Assembly: GCF_023159225.1 (NCBI RefSeq)
Contig: NC_063172.1
Coordinates: forward strand, 38,072,832 to 38,136,831
From: Perognathus longimembris pacificus
Lineage: Eukaryota > Chordata > Mammalia > Rodentia > Heteromyidae
Length of the DNA: 64,000 bases
Reading direction: 5' to 3'
A program made the position numbers and the translations under genes. How positions within the stretch are numbered: the first letter of the stretch is position 1; each line of letters begins with the position of its first letter. Of the stretch, positions 48,682 to 61,032 are shown piece after piece. Under the pieces are notes generated by a model, which was not told where the DNA came from, did not search any database, and saw only the letters and a program-made list of their open reading frames with translations.

Positions 48682-48907
48682 ACAGATATTTTGCTAACAG
48701 TCTCTCAAAAGAGTGAAATTTTATTCGAACAAGTGGTTATAACAGCTGAAGTCTTTTCTTTTTACCTGACATATTGAATTTTTCTTTTAAAATCTATTGC
48801 ATGAAAATTCAGTTTGCCTTAGTTCATTCAGTTACCATTGCCATTTTAAAACTGAATTAAAGGTTGACTCTGAGGTTTTATGAGACTCTTCAGTGCATGG
48901 CAACCAT

Positions 48908-48915
48908 AGTTCTCA
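48908..48915 (+). promoter_or_regulatory. 8-mer seed match for miR-146a/b
   Basis: AGTTCTCA, the full 8-mer target of the miR-146 seed, lies 1.4 kb into the 3'UTR. A 7-mer (AGTTCTC) recurs at 51151-51157. MMP16 has been reported as a miR-146b target in glioma. The seed match is seen; function in this species is inferred. Confidence 0.4.
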
Positions 48916-49017
48916 AAGGGTTAGTGTGGCTTCTGGCAATCAGCCATCCATTTGATCACTGACAGAGCCAAGAGACCACCAAAGCATTTCATTGTTGAGT
49001 GTAATTTATCCTAACAG

Positions 49018-49024
49018 CAGTATT
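49018..49024 (+). promoter_or_regulatory. 7-mer seed match for miR-200b/c/429
   Basis: CAGTATT in the proximal 3'UTR matches the seed of the miR-200b/c/429 family. A single 7-mer is weak evidence in 9 kb of UTR. Confidence 0.25.
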
Positions 49025-51862
49025 GTCATTTTCATGTGACCTGCAGAGCAGGTTTGTATCAATATTTTTTTCCTAGAGAAAAGTCAGCAACTGACAGACC
49101 TCTTTATTGATTTTTAGGAGCTGCTTCTTGCAGTGAAAGGCTTTACAGCCATAGGGCTGTGAACTTATTAGAGATGGTCAGAGGGAATGCACCCCATGAG
49201 TCAGACTTTGGCTTTGTGTGAAAGCCAGCTTTAGAGGGGATTAGCTTTTGAAACAAAGAACAGCTTGCCTTGAACTTGATTATTGATCTGTTGACTGTCA
49301 TTAACAACTTAAACATTGTCTTCTGTGAAAATTTTCCTTGAAGAGTCCTGTTCTCTGTCTTTGCCCTTTGACCTTTAACTTGCAAACTGGCACAAATGGA
49401 AGGAATTGTGATTTTGCTTCACCATTGGATTGTTATTCTCTAAAAACCCAGTAAGCATGAGCTGTTTCCTAAGTGTGGGGAGAGAGAGAATGTTGATTGT
49501 GGATCTGCAGATGGATACTTGCTCTTTACATGCACGCTCTAAAACCGCCCTGTAGGTAGAAGTGATTTTTTTATTTCCTTTTAATATAAGTTCAAGCTTA
49601 ATTTCATCACTTTAGTATGACTTACAAAAACTATAGGGGAAAAACAAAACCTCAAATACTTGAATGGCCAGTGTGGCTTTTATATAAAGCAGGAATTTTA
49701 TACTAGTGAAAATTTCTTACTCATTTGCTAATAATACACCTTTCCAGATGATTTTTAATGAGTGTAGGTATACATTCTTATTTGGAAATGGATAGGTTGG
49801 CTGCCTTGAATTTATATTTATACTCAACATAGCATGAAAATCAGAATGTCTTTTGGTTAAACTACATGTTTATGATTTGGTTGGGGAAAATATTTTCTAA
49901 TCCTGGGTGGCATGTTGAAAAGTCTTGCAAAATGGGTGTTTCTTTACAATCTGGACTTATGTACCATAAGGCGAAGGGAAAAGAACAGTTAGGAAAAAAA
50001 GAAATGGCTGTACATTAAAGCATTATGCATATGTATACTATATGCTGAGCAGACATGAAGGGTTATGAACATGAGGGCCAAAAAAGCATGAGGAGAACCA
50101 GACTCAGCCCTGTAATGCTACGTCAGTGCTTCCATTCTGTATTCGATATGATGCTGAAAGCACAGAGTTAGTCACTACTGCTGAGCATGGAGGACTTTAT
50201 AAACCTAAGTTCATTTATACAATGTTTGCTTGTGAGAGGGTTTAATCCTTTCAAGACCTTGAATTCCAGAAAAAAAAAGACTGGATATTATATTTTGCTA
50301 AAGAGAGAAATGAACTATGTCATTTTGGGACGTGTGCAAATCACTGAGGAACTCCATCAAACTGCATTGATTTTTTTTTCTCTAAAATGAGAAACTGAAT
50401 AAGCACTCTCTTGCTCTTTCCTCATTCATCACAATCTCCTGACTCGTCATAAGACTGTAAGTATATAAGGGCTAGAAAATAATCATGACATTAAGAAGGA
50501 AGGTGTCTTTCATGCTTGAATTCTGGCAAATGTCATGAGCAAGGTTTGAGTGATATTTACTTGACTATGAGAAGAAGGCTGTATGATATCAAAAGGCCTA
50601 TGTGCTGTTCTCTTGACTAGGACATTTAACTGGGATTTCAACTGTGTGTGACACACTAGGCACTTTGTGAATAAGGTTGCTGACTCTTCTTCCACCTGGA
50701 ATTCGCTTGTTTGTTTTCAAAGATGTCAATTTTAACTGAACAGTAAAAAGGAGAGTGACTAATCGAACACACTAGAATAGTGATTAGAATCCAGGTAGGA
50801 ATTAATTTCCATAGGTCGTTAACATATTACCTGAGTGTCTGTAGAGACATGGAACTTATCAACCATTTTTCATTATCTCATTATGAATAACATGAAAAAA
50901 TCATACCTAGTGCTTTCCAACTTGAAATGAAAATACATTTATGCTCCCAAGAAAGAAACACTTCTCTTCTATTATTTTTCACTACCTTACCAAATGTAAG
51001 TTCAAGCATAAAGAATATGTTCTTTACATATAATGACTGCATTGTTTGTAATTTTAGTTAAATATTGTTCTGTATATTATTAACTGGATTGAATGAAGTA
51101 CTAAAATATCCTATCAGTTTGAACTGCCTGTGAAGCAGTAATTCCACATCAGTTCTCTAGAGAAGGTTGTGAATTTAAACACCTGACCCATTTGAGAACA
51201 AAATGTTTCAGAAATGGAAGGTAAAGCAGGTGAATACAGACATTTTTTACAACTGCAAAGGTTACAGAGCTACATTAGAAAACATTATGTGTTGCTAGCA
51301 AAATTACCTTCTATTATCAATCAGAGAACCAGGCTTTTCTGAATCAAATGTGATAAATTACTAAGTAATGATTACCAAAAAAATTACTAAGTAATAAATG
51401 ATACAGGTTGGTTTGCTAACATAAGCTAAATGTTACCTTTGTCATTCCATTTGCTTACAATTCTTTTTAGTCATAATACATAATTTGGCTTTCCATATAT
51501 TATATATTTATTTTTGTTTACTTTTTATGGGTGATGAAAATCCATTGTGGTGGATGAGAACTTTGTCCAACACTCAGTGGTCATTTGAATACCGGATGAT
51601 GGTGTATATACTGGATTCTAGGCATAGTGCTGTAATAACTTGCAAGTTCTACAATCTTGTGTTGATATCTCTAGTATGGTACAAATACAGATCCATGCTT
51701 TGTGGATCTTACAGTAGAATAGCAAGTGTGTCTATACTGACTAAACCAATGTGCTGTTGAAGAGGAATGAATGTTACTATCAAATAGACATGTTAAACAA
51801 GAGTCCTGAAAAGATTCTGTTTTTTTTTCTAAGTTTTTGGAATTATTATTTCCAGAAACTTT

Positions 51863-51868
51863 AATAAA
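51863..51868 (+). promoter_or_regulatory. Candidate middle poly(A) signal
   Basis: An AATAAA 4.4 kb after the stop is followed by T/G-rich sequence (TTTTGAGTCTGTGAG) about 20-35 bases downstream. This is a reasonable context for cleavage, but it is unproven. Confidence 0.3.
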
Positions 51869-53997
51869 GACAGTGATTTACTTATAGTTTTGAGTCTGTG
51901 AGATTGTAGTATATACTGAAACAACCTTGGTCATGGTAATGAAATATTTTTCCACAAACACATCAAACAATTATGTAGTTCTTGATGCTTCCAAGTACCA
52001 CAGATGTCAAATATATCACCTAAACAAAAAATGGTAAAATTGCAGATGACATATCATAAGTATCTATAAATAAAACCTCAGTTTGTGTAGGATATCCCAA
52101 AAGGTATCAAGTCCATCATATTGGAGAATTTAAGCATTCCTTTGGATTTCATGAACCTTTATGATATTTGTTGTGACCACAGGAATAAGTGCCAGAGCAT
52201 ATGAATCTAAGTTACAGGTTCCACGATGCCTAGGAAAGGAACAATACACTACACCCTGACAGTTTAAACAGGTATATTTTTAAAAATTTAGAACTTTATG
52301 TACAATTAAGAAAGTAGCAATCAGGGGCAGTACCAAACCATAAGTATGAAGAGAACTATTATGCTTAATAAATACAGTGGCAGTGAAGAGAAAGAGTCTT
52401 TCATAAGCTATAAAGATATGTGCTAGCACTCCTTAGCAAAACAATCAAATTTTACCTTAGTGAGCATAAAAATAGTAGATAAAAAATGCAACTTGAAGAT
52501 CTTTTGCACTAGTGATGGGTATCTAATTTACCAATGTACATATTCCCCAGTGGGTTTGATGTTACCCATGTAAACACATCTAATACTCACACAGACCCTT
52601 CTAGGCCAAACATATCAGAAGTAGCTGTTCAGTAAACTCAGTTGGAAAGATGTATAATGTCAAAAGCCCATGAGAAAAGCCATTTCCCTAGGGTAGAACT
52701 TTACCTCAGTAATCATATACCACAAAACACTTGACATAGTAGCAAAAATGCTGCCTTAGTGTTCTAGTAGCAACTAACCTTAACCTTTGTCTTTAATGTA
52801 TTGCTCAAATAATTGCTCTTTTCCTTTTCTATTGGTGGAAATTTGAAGTGACTGAAATATTTCAGGTCAAATTAATAACATCCAATTTGAAACATCTTTA
52901 AAATATGTCTACTTTGACATCTAAACCAATAGTATAGAAAGCCTAAAAATAGAAACTGATTTGACATACTTACAGAAATTGAGGGGGAAAACATGATATT
53001 GTAAAATTCTTGTCAATTATCTGAAAAGAGTACATAAGTAACAGCCTTCAATTTTGTAACACTCTTGTGAGCTTGGAACTAGACACAACTTTCATCTGTT
53101 TTTAGAATGCTAATTCTTTATACTAAGTAAGGGTATAGGATCATTAGTACTATAACAGACTTCACAGGCATCCAAAGCTAATATATTTTAAGGAAAATGA
53201 GGGCATAACTGGTAAACATGGTCAAAGTGTAATAAATATAAAATTTATACATGGAAATCATTTATATATTGAGATTTCTGATATTTAATGCCTTTTCAAT
53301 TTAAAGAGCAATGTATCTTTGAATTTTTTTTGCATATAATAACATAAGATTGGAGATAATGTTCAGATTTGCACTCAATGTATCCTTATGTTAAATGATG
53401 CATTGAACAGTGTAGGAAAAAATTTAAAAGCTAGAATGTTGTGCTAGTTCATGTAGCTTTGCCATGTGCTGTACTATAGAGCTGGATTTCTATGCCCTTA
53501 TGAAGGGAGAAAAATTAGTAATTATAAATGTGAAAATATACTACTACATATCAGGCTGCTTAGCATCAAAGCCAGGTATTTTTAACTCTTATTTATGAAA
53601 GCTGGAGGAGAGATGATGAAAAAGAATGAAATGATCAGCTTTTTTACTTATACATGTTCCTTGACTGCTTAATTCACTTTTTATCCATGAAAAAATAATA
53701 TCATTTGCTATACAGGTATTTCTTTAGCACTAAATTGGATCCCAGGCACCATCACATTGAGTGACATAGGCCAGTGAATACATGTGTACATATGATGAAG
53801 CTTTAGTGAGATTTGACTGCATGTTTTTAGGTAGGGTAGGCTATGGTGTTGCCCGTATTCACCATCTTGTATATGAATGTATGTTGCCATGTTGGCCTGT
53901 CTTGCCAAAATATGGATGAATAAAGCCTGGCGTGAACTGTGTATTTGAAAAGTCACTAGGATGCATGCTCTTTGCTTTCATATAATGCTGATTTGGA

Positions 53998-54000
<3 letters not shown>

Positions 54001-54036
<36 letters not shown>

Positions 54037-54082
54037 ATCTGTCGTTCTGGCTCTCTCATAAACACACACACATACACACATG
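54001..54082. repeat. (TC)n then CA-rich tract in the 3'UTR
   Basis: A CT tract of about 40 bases with one TTT interruption, then ACACACACACATACACACAT. It is one of few low-complexity sites in the 3'UTR. Confidence 0.93.
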
Positions 54083-55671
54083 CACATCAACAATGTCATC
54101 AAGATAAAATATTATTTGAATGAATGACTTTGGTAGTAATGCAATAGCTATCCTTAATCAATGTTTTTCACTGAGTATAATTTTGCAGACATTGTATGAC
54201 TGCCAGTTTTCTCACACCTGTAGCACAGTCTGGGTAAAAAATAGGTTTTGAATTATTTTTATCTTGATTTGGTATAGTCTACATTGTCCTTTTCTGTAAT
54301 TATTAACACAAAATTATCATCAATATTTTGATTTAAAACAAACACGATTTCCATGTAAGGAGAGGTGTACCTTTTTCTCTCTCCTTCAATTCTGGCACCA
54401 TTGTATTGCTACTACTACTACTACTATTGATTTTTATCTCTTCAAATTAAGATGGTCAGGAAGGATAATTCATAATGGGTTGTCTTATACAGTCTGCCTA
54501 TATTTGCATTCCTTTCCATTTCCACTAATGTGGATCTTTTTTTAATTTTTGATTAGGTTTTACTTTTTGTTTCTCTTTATAAAAACCAAGAGTGAGCATC
54601 ATTATACATCAAAAGTGACGCCCACGAAATATCTGTTTGCTCTTCACTATTTTACTTCACCAATTTTTGTGCAAATACTTCATCCTTTTAGATTTTGCAC
54701 ACATCCCAGTCTCTTTCATTGGCTTCTAAGAACAGCTGTTCCCGTGAGAGAAGTGAGATGTCGAGTATAATGGCTATTGTCTATTGACACAACTAGGAAA
54801 ATTTGTTTTTAGAGAATGTATCTTAAATACTCATAAAGCAAATATAGTGCTCTCTTGAAGACACATCATGTAGACATGAATGTCTAAAGCCTTGATTCTT
54901 TGGTCTATTTCCCTTTAGGCGTAAATTACATATCTATATATGTAAGAGATAGAATAAAAGAATGAGGGATAATAAAGCAGCTAGTTTTCACTGTATCAGC
55001 ATTTCTGTGTGGACCTCTATTTTCAGGGGTTTTAGAGGCTTGGCCATAAAATGTTGCTTCAAGCTTAAAAGTCTCAATAGATTTTTTTAAGGTATCTAAT
55101 TTTAAATAAATATATTTTGTTTTGTATTATAGAAAAAAATAAATGGAATTTACTAGTTCAATTTTGAACTAATATAACTTTTAATAACCTTAATTTTTTA
55201 GCAAAAACATAAAATCTAAATAGTTCATATTCCATTGATGATTTTTAAGAGAATCAGATATTAACATTGAGAAATTTGCCTGCTTCATAGTAATTTATCT
55301 TTGAGATCTTTTAAATTCTGTATACCTATATTAACATGGTATTGATTCAATGGATCAATATGATAATAAATGCAGACTTCTGAAACCCATAAACACTATC
55401 TGGTAATATAGATTTGGAAATATATAGTATATATTAGATATACATATATTTACTAGATAGACTAAGGAGATAAAAGCTCACCTAGACAATTTGTCAAATA
55501 TATATCAGATATTTTTAAAAAATTGCATAGACAATTACAAAGGAAAGTTGTTGCTTAGATACACTGTAAGCATTATATAACTTCTTATGAAAATCAGTTC
55601 CCCTTTTTTATTGTGGATATGGGAAATTAAAAGAATTAAAAGTAATGCAGACTTTATTTAAATAATATTAA

Positions 55672-55679
55672 ACTGTGAA
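55672..55679 (+). promoter_or_regulatory. 8-mer seed match for miR-27
   Basis: ACTGTGAA in the distal half of the probable 3'UTR matches the miR-27a/b seed. Only seed pairing is seen. It would act only on transcripts that use the distal poly(A) site. Confidence 0.3.
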
Positions 55680-56662
55680 GTGGAGAAAATGCCAGAAAAT
55701 TAAAAACTTGGGCCATTACCGTGTGGTTATCTAAACATATTTTACTTTAATTCCCCATGATTGTTTTAGTTATGGAAGACAATTAAAACCTAACTTTATG
55801 TTTCTAGATTGTTCACTTTATGCTATATACTATTTTATTAAGTTTCTGAGGTTAGTTTTCTGAATGCAAGGAATTAAATAATTACCAATTTATTTGTTGA
55901 ACGAGTTTTAAGGTTTACAAGTTATGTTTCTGTCCACATAGGATTCTATACATTTTACCATCTTAAATCCAGCATATATAGATTTTTTTTTTCAGATAGC
56001 TTCTACTGACAAACACAAAGCTTGTTTGTGTGCAAATATAGGCTAAATAAATGGTGCTAAAGTGTATTATGACTGTCAGATATAATCAGGCAAAATTTTG
56101 TGGTGCTTAAATTAATTTTTCATTGATTTTATTGATCAGTGCATTGAACAGTGTTTATTCACAAGTTGTCTTTTATTAGTAAAATTGAGGCCTCATAGCA
56201 CGTTGTTAAATAAAATGGTTGACTAGTCTATGTAACAGCTCACCAAGCTATTATCTCTTTAACTACTTATAATGTTGCGTCATTAAAGGTCAAGGGGTCA
56301 AGCTATTAATCTCATTTCTATTGACCATTAACATGACTGAACATTTTCACAAAATACTTATGTTTACAATGCTATAACCCTTTGACTGCTGCGGCAACCT
56401 TTAACCACACAAATGTCACAAGCTAGAATCATCAGCATGGTTCTTGCCATGGCAATCAAAGAGTTAAGGGCTGTGCAGTGATTTGTTTTGTATTTATTAA
56501 TTTATATTTATTTTGTTTCCATTCAAGAAGGGGTCTCGGGGTGGGGCAGTTTTCGTCTGCTGTAAGTGTCTTAACCTAGGGAAGGGTTAAATGGCTTTTT
56601 ATACTATTGCATCTTCTGTATTTACCATCAATTCATTGTGATGTAATTTAAAAAAAACTGTC

Positions 56663-56668
56663 AATAAA
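56663..56668 (+). promoter_or_regulatory. MMP16: Likely distal poly(A) signal of MMP16
   Basis: AATAAA lies in an A-rich context, 9.2 kb after the stop and upstream of the first downstream SINE at 57173. It is the last canonical signal of the SINE-free block, and the sequence beyond it at 56700-56720 is U/GU-rich in transcript sense. Cleavage would fall at about 56680-56695. Confidence 0.6.
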
Positions 56669-57172
56669 TAAGAAAACAGAAAAATGGCTCATAGATATTG
56701 TGGTTTTACTCAATGAATGATTTATCTTCATCACCAATAGTTAGGTTATGTTCTATAGAGTAGTTTTTGTCTACACCTTGCTATTCATTATTAAACAGAA
56801 AATGAAATAAATAGCTTGAGTAATGTAGGAGAAAATTGTCTATGTGTTTCACTGAACTAGAACTCATAATAAACTAGTTGCATCAACTAAAAGATTTTTA
56901 AATAGTTAAGTGTATTATAACTATGATCTAGAACAGGAGTGCATGAGGTGAATTTCAGTCAAGTGCTCATTAAACATAAAATGTGTTCATTGTTTAGTTT
57001 TTTTATTATTATCTTTGCTTATATAAAAGAGTTGCCATTTAACAAAAGCAACTTATGAATGCAATGTTCATATTTTTATACTTTGGGTAGGTAAATATGT
57101 TATTTAAATTGATATGTCATGACTGTCTAGGCAAATTTATTCAGTTGTAGGATGTTATTTAAGAAATATTCC

Positions 57173-57385
57173 TGGGCTGGGAATATGGCCTAGTGGCAAG
57201 AGCGCTTGCCTTGTATACATGAAGCCCAGGGTTTGATTCCCCAGCACCACATATATAGAAAATGGCCAGAAGTGGTGCTGTGGCTCAAGTGGTAGAGTGC
57301 TAGCCTTGAGCAAAAAAAGCCAGGGACAGTGCTCAGGTCCTGAGTCCAAGGCCCAGGACTGGCAAAAACAAACAAACAAAAAACA
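57173..57385 (+). mobile_element. IDL-Geo SINE, full
   Basis: GGGCTGGGAATATGGCCTAG to GGCCCAGGACTGGC with an AAAC-rich tail. The flanks ATATTCC and ATAGTCC suggest a short diverged duplication. It is the first SINE after the MMP16 stop codon. Confidence 0.9.
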
Positions 57386-57399
57386 TAAATAGTCCTTTT

Positions 57400-57486
57400 C
57401 TGGAGAGGGCAGAATTGGGAATTGAATCCAGGGCCGTACATAGGTAAAACATACACTTCACCACTTAAGGTATGCACCAAACCTTC
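57400..57486 (-). mobile_element. ID-like SINE monomer, antisense
   Basis: GGAATTGAATCCAGGGCCGT and TTCACCACTTAAGGTATGC resemble the reversed ID/tRNA-like unit. Confidence 0.55.
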
Positions 57487-57811
57487 CTTCTCTGCTAGTA
57501 ATAATATTTTAGTAAGGGGAAGCTACAATAAGAACTGATCCACAGAAAGATAGTAAAAGTAAAAAACATATTGTCTTATTTAATATTTTAATTATCTTGA
57601 ACAAATAATCATGAAACCTCTTTGAGAATAATTTATAGGCAGATGTGATCACAAGTTGAGGCAAGAGCTGTCTGAAATTCAGATGTAGTATCTGTCAAGG
57701 ATCCTAAAGAATACCTGAATTTTAAGAGTTTGGAAATAATATTGTTAATAAAGCAAGAATATGTTCTCTTATCCAAAGTCAAGTTCTAAGAAATTAATTG
57801 ATTACTTTTAA

Positions 57812-57925
57812 TTATTTTTGAGAGAAGATCTCACAATGAAACCTAGGCTAACTTCAAAGTTATAATTCTGCCTTATCTTTGAGTGCTGAGACTATAGAAA
57901 TTTTACCATCACAGCCTCATGTTAG
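57812..57925 (-). mobile_element. B1-like SINE remnant, antisense
   Basis: AGATCTCACAATGAAACCTA, CTAACTTCAAAGTTATAATT and TTTGAGTGCTGAGACTATAG follow the reversed B1 order. It is heavily diverged. Confidence 0.5.
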
Positions 57926-59974
57926 AAATTTAAACCCATATACAAATGAGGCGCTCCATTGAAGATCCAATTAGATCCTACAAGATTTAATTGCCTCATA
58001 TAGCAGAATGTAGACCAAACACACAGAGACTTTTTTGTGCGATGTTTCTTCTGTGTTTTGCTTTTTGATGGAGAGAAGATCCCTGAGACACACATGTATG
58101 AAGAGTTTAGAGGAAAACTTCAAAATAAGCATTACTAGACTTTTAGAACATGCCAAAGAATATAAGATGTTTAGCCAATCAACGAGTTGTTTTTTCTTTT
58201 TGTATTTGTGAAAGGAATTTAAACAAAATAACTTTTTATTTGGTTATGCTTGTTAAGGATGATAAACCATAACTATTAGGCCAAACCACAGAACGTGTCT
58301 TCCTTCTTCTTGTTCATCAAAGAGGGAGAGGGAAAAGCTAGAAAACTCAGACTCAGTAGAGCATTTTTTTTCTTATCTCCATGGATTTACATGTTAATTA
58401 AATATTAAAAATACTCTTATGGCACATATACACATGTATTACATACTGTTTCATCAAAATCAAGTGCCAAATTCAATAAACACCTTCAAAGAATAACATC
58501 CAGGTAAGGTTATAGAGAACATAGTAAAACACCTGAGATATTCCAGGAACATAAATATTTACTAAGGTGACCTATGATGTTTGCATATGTAACCCTATTT
58601 TAAAAGGACTTCAAATAAGTGTATCTTCAATCTGAATTTTCCCTCTCTGCTATCCCCTCAAGTTAATTTCAAGTGAATTATACTAACTTACCGCTAGCTC
58701 TTCCATTTCTGCTACTACTGCTTCTCCTTTCTTTTCCTTTGTTTCCTTTCCCTCCTTTGGTTATTTCTTTTTAGGAAAAAAACTAGAACTACTGTTTTAT
58801 TATTTCCTCCTTAAATATTTGTTGGAGCATTTACATCTCCACTGGACCTGTTTTTTCAGATGTGAATTAAATATTTATTGCCCAGTCCAGTCTCTGTCAT
58901 TTCCTGTCTTGCCTTATTGACAATATTTAATAATAATATTTACTCAGATGTCATTATTTTTCTACACCTTTCCTGACAGTGAAACTACACTTATCTCCAG
59001 AAACTAGTGACAACCTGTTGCATAGTTAGGTCTCAATAAAACCTTCATTTGTAGATATCAGACATCGAAATCTTTTCCTAATATGTCTAGCTAGTTCTTG
59101 CTAGGTTGCATAAACCTCCCAATATGTTATTAATCACCTTGTTTAACCGAGTTTCTTTGTCTCTTATTCACATCTATCGCTTGAGTGGTATGGATATAAT
59201 ACATTTTGAAGTCCCTATTCACACTCTTCAACCACCTACTGGACATTTTAATCTAGAATCACTTTTTAGCCTCTCGGATTCAACCTCTGTTACAAATCAA
59301 ATTCATCACCATCTTTCACTTCTCTCAAAAGAGATGCTTCTTCCTGAATGGTCTCTATGAGCCTACCTACATTTCCTGGGACAACAATCTTTCACAAAAA
59401 TTATTTCATTCCAGTTTGAAGAACAAAAATTTTATGTGGACACCTCCAAAATCTATTCTCTACATTTCATTCAGTATTTTTCACCACTATGTATTATATA
59501 CCCAAAGCTATCCAGATATTTTCCTTTCCCATCCATGGGTTGATCAAGCATTTCTCTCTTTTTAAATCCTAAGTGACCCATCTTTCTTTTCCCTAGCCTC
59601 ACTAAGTAAACAAACTTGTCCATCTTTGATACTTCATGCCATTTCTTTCTGCCATGTTTTGCCTATAATGATCCCAGAATAATTAATATCACCTACCTTT
59701 TACTTCAAAATGTCCTAGTGTTATTAATAAATTGCATGATCATATTCAAATAACTTTAAAATATTTTTAATAAATATATAGTCTTATGTAAATTTGTTCA
59801 CAGGATTCTTATTAATACACAGCTCAGAGGAATATATTATTCTCCATCTTCTCTGTTTCTCTCTCTCTCTCTCTCTATCTTTTCTTCTACTGTCACAGTT
59901 TATACAGTACATTTTTTAAGGAAAACTCCCAGTTTACACTCAGCCAAACTTTTTGTTTTATATAACACTATACT

Positions 59975-60082
59975 TAGTGTTAGAATTTGCTTTATTGTGA
60001 TTTTTAAATGCATCTTAAGCCTATTTTCTAGTGTTAGAATTTGCTTTATTGTGCTTTTTAAATGGATTTTAAGCCTATTTTC
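59975..60082 (+). repeat. 54-bp tandem duplication
   Basis: Two units, 59975-60028 and 60029-60082, each run from TAGTGTTAGAATTTGCTTTA to AAGCCTATTTTC with about four differences. Confidence 0.92.
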
Positions 60083-60269
60083 TAGGAATCTTATGAGCAG
60101 ATGTATTAAAAAATATTTTCCAGGACCAAGTATTTTAAAAAGTTAATTTTGAGACTTTCAAAAAACATATTTTATTTTAAAGGTCTTTTAGATTTGTCTC
60201 TTAAGTTATAAAGTAAACCTAAATTTTAGAGTAATTTATATGGCCATATTTTACTTATAATCACCTTGG

Positions 60270-60472
60270 GGGCTGGGAATATGGCCTAGTGGCAACAGTG
60301 CTCACCTCATATACATGAAGCCCTGGGTTTGATTCCTCAGCAAGACATATATAGAAAAACCAGAAGTGGGTGCTGTGGCTCAAGTGGTAGAGTGCTAGCT
60401 TTGAGCAAAAAGAAGCCAGGGACAGTGCTCAGGCCCTGGGTTCAAGCCCCAGGACTGGCAAAAAAAAAAAAT
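60270..60472 (+). mobile_element. IDL-Geo SINE
   Basis: Full left and right monomers with a small deletion at the junction (ATATAGAAAAACCAGAAG) and an A tail. CACCTTGG occurs on both sides (about 60262-60269 and 60485-60492). Confidence 0.88.
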
Positions 60473-60823
60473 AATACTAATACACACCTTGGTAAGCCAA
60501 TGGGGAGTTCTTCACCAACAGTAGCCAAGATTCATGCTTTTATTAATAGGGCAGTTATCAGGATTTAAAATATTTGAAAATTTTAATCCTATTTTCTCAA
60601 AGCTGATGTTAGATAGCAAAGAAATCTTTACTAGTATACTTATCATAAGGGGCAAAGCAATTCCCTCTCAAAAGCGACATGAATATCTGTGAAGTTATCA
60701 AGAGGGAAATTCAGTGGTGTTGACTCTGATGCTAGGTATAAACACAGTGTTCGGTATGGAGTTAATCTGGCATACTGCAGCAGGAGTTCACAGTGAAAAA
60801 TAACCATCAAGAATAAAGAGAGG

Positions 60824-61032
60824 GGGGCTGGGGATATAGCCTAGTGGCAAGAGTGCCTGCCTCGGATACACGAGGCCCTAGGTTCGATTCCCCAGCACCA
60901 CATATACAGAAAACGGCCAGAAGCAGCGCTGTGGCTCAAGTGGCAGAGTGCTAGCCTTGAGCGGGAAGAAGCCAGGGACAGTGCTCAGGCCCTGAGTCAA
61001 AGGCCCAGGACTGGCCAAAAAAAAAAAAAAAA
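60824..61032 (+). mobile_element. IDL-Geo SINE, young, perfect 15-bp TSD
   Basis: A full copy with an A tail. AAGAATAAAGAGAGG occurs exactly at 60809-60823 and 61033-61047. It has TTCGATTCCCC and ACGGCCAGAAG as in the other young copies. Confidence 0.94.

Larger units (their letters stand above)
47462..56690 (+). other. MMP16: Probable long 3'UTR of MMP16
   Basis: About 9.2 kb after the stop contains no SINE of the types common elsewhere in the window, and no L1 or LTR that I can recognise. It ends at a canonical AATAAA (56663-56668) just after a distinctive G-rich stretch at 56528-56590. The human MMP16 mRNA is known to have a very long 3'UTR, which fits. ATTTA and AT-rich stretches are frequent (for example 56484-56516), suggesting regulation of mRNA stability. 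The stretches 48900-49400 and 56280-56680 have the look of conserved UTR. Low-complexity tracts sit at 47480-47490 (CTTT) and 54001-54056 (CT, then CA). The extent is an inference; shorter forms could end at the AATAAA near 48676 or 51863. Confidence 0.7.

Noticed and set aside
60824..60905. tRNA-like sequence with A-box and B-box resemblance
   Set aside because: It is the left monomer of a SINE with an A tail and target duplication, not a tRNA gene. The same holds for the heads at 4452, 45363, 57173 and 60270.
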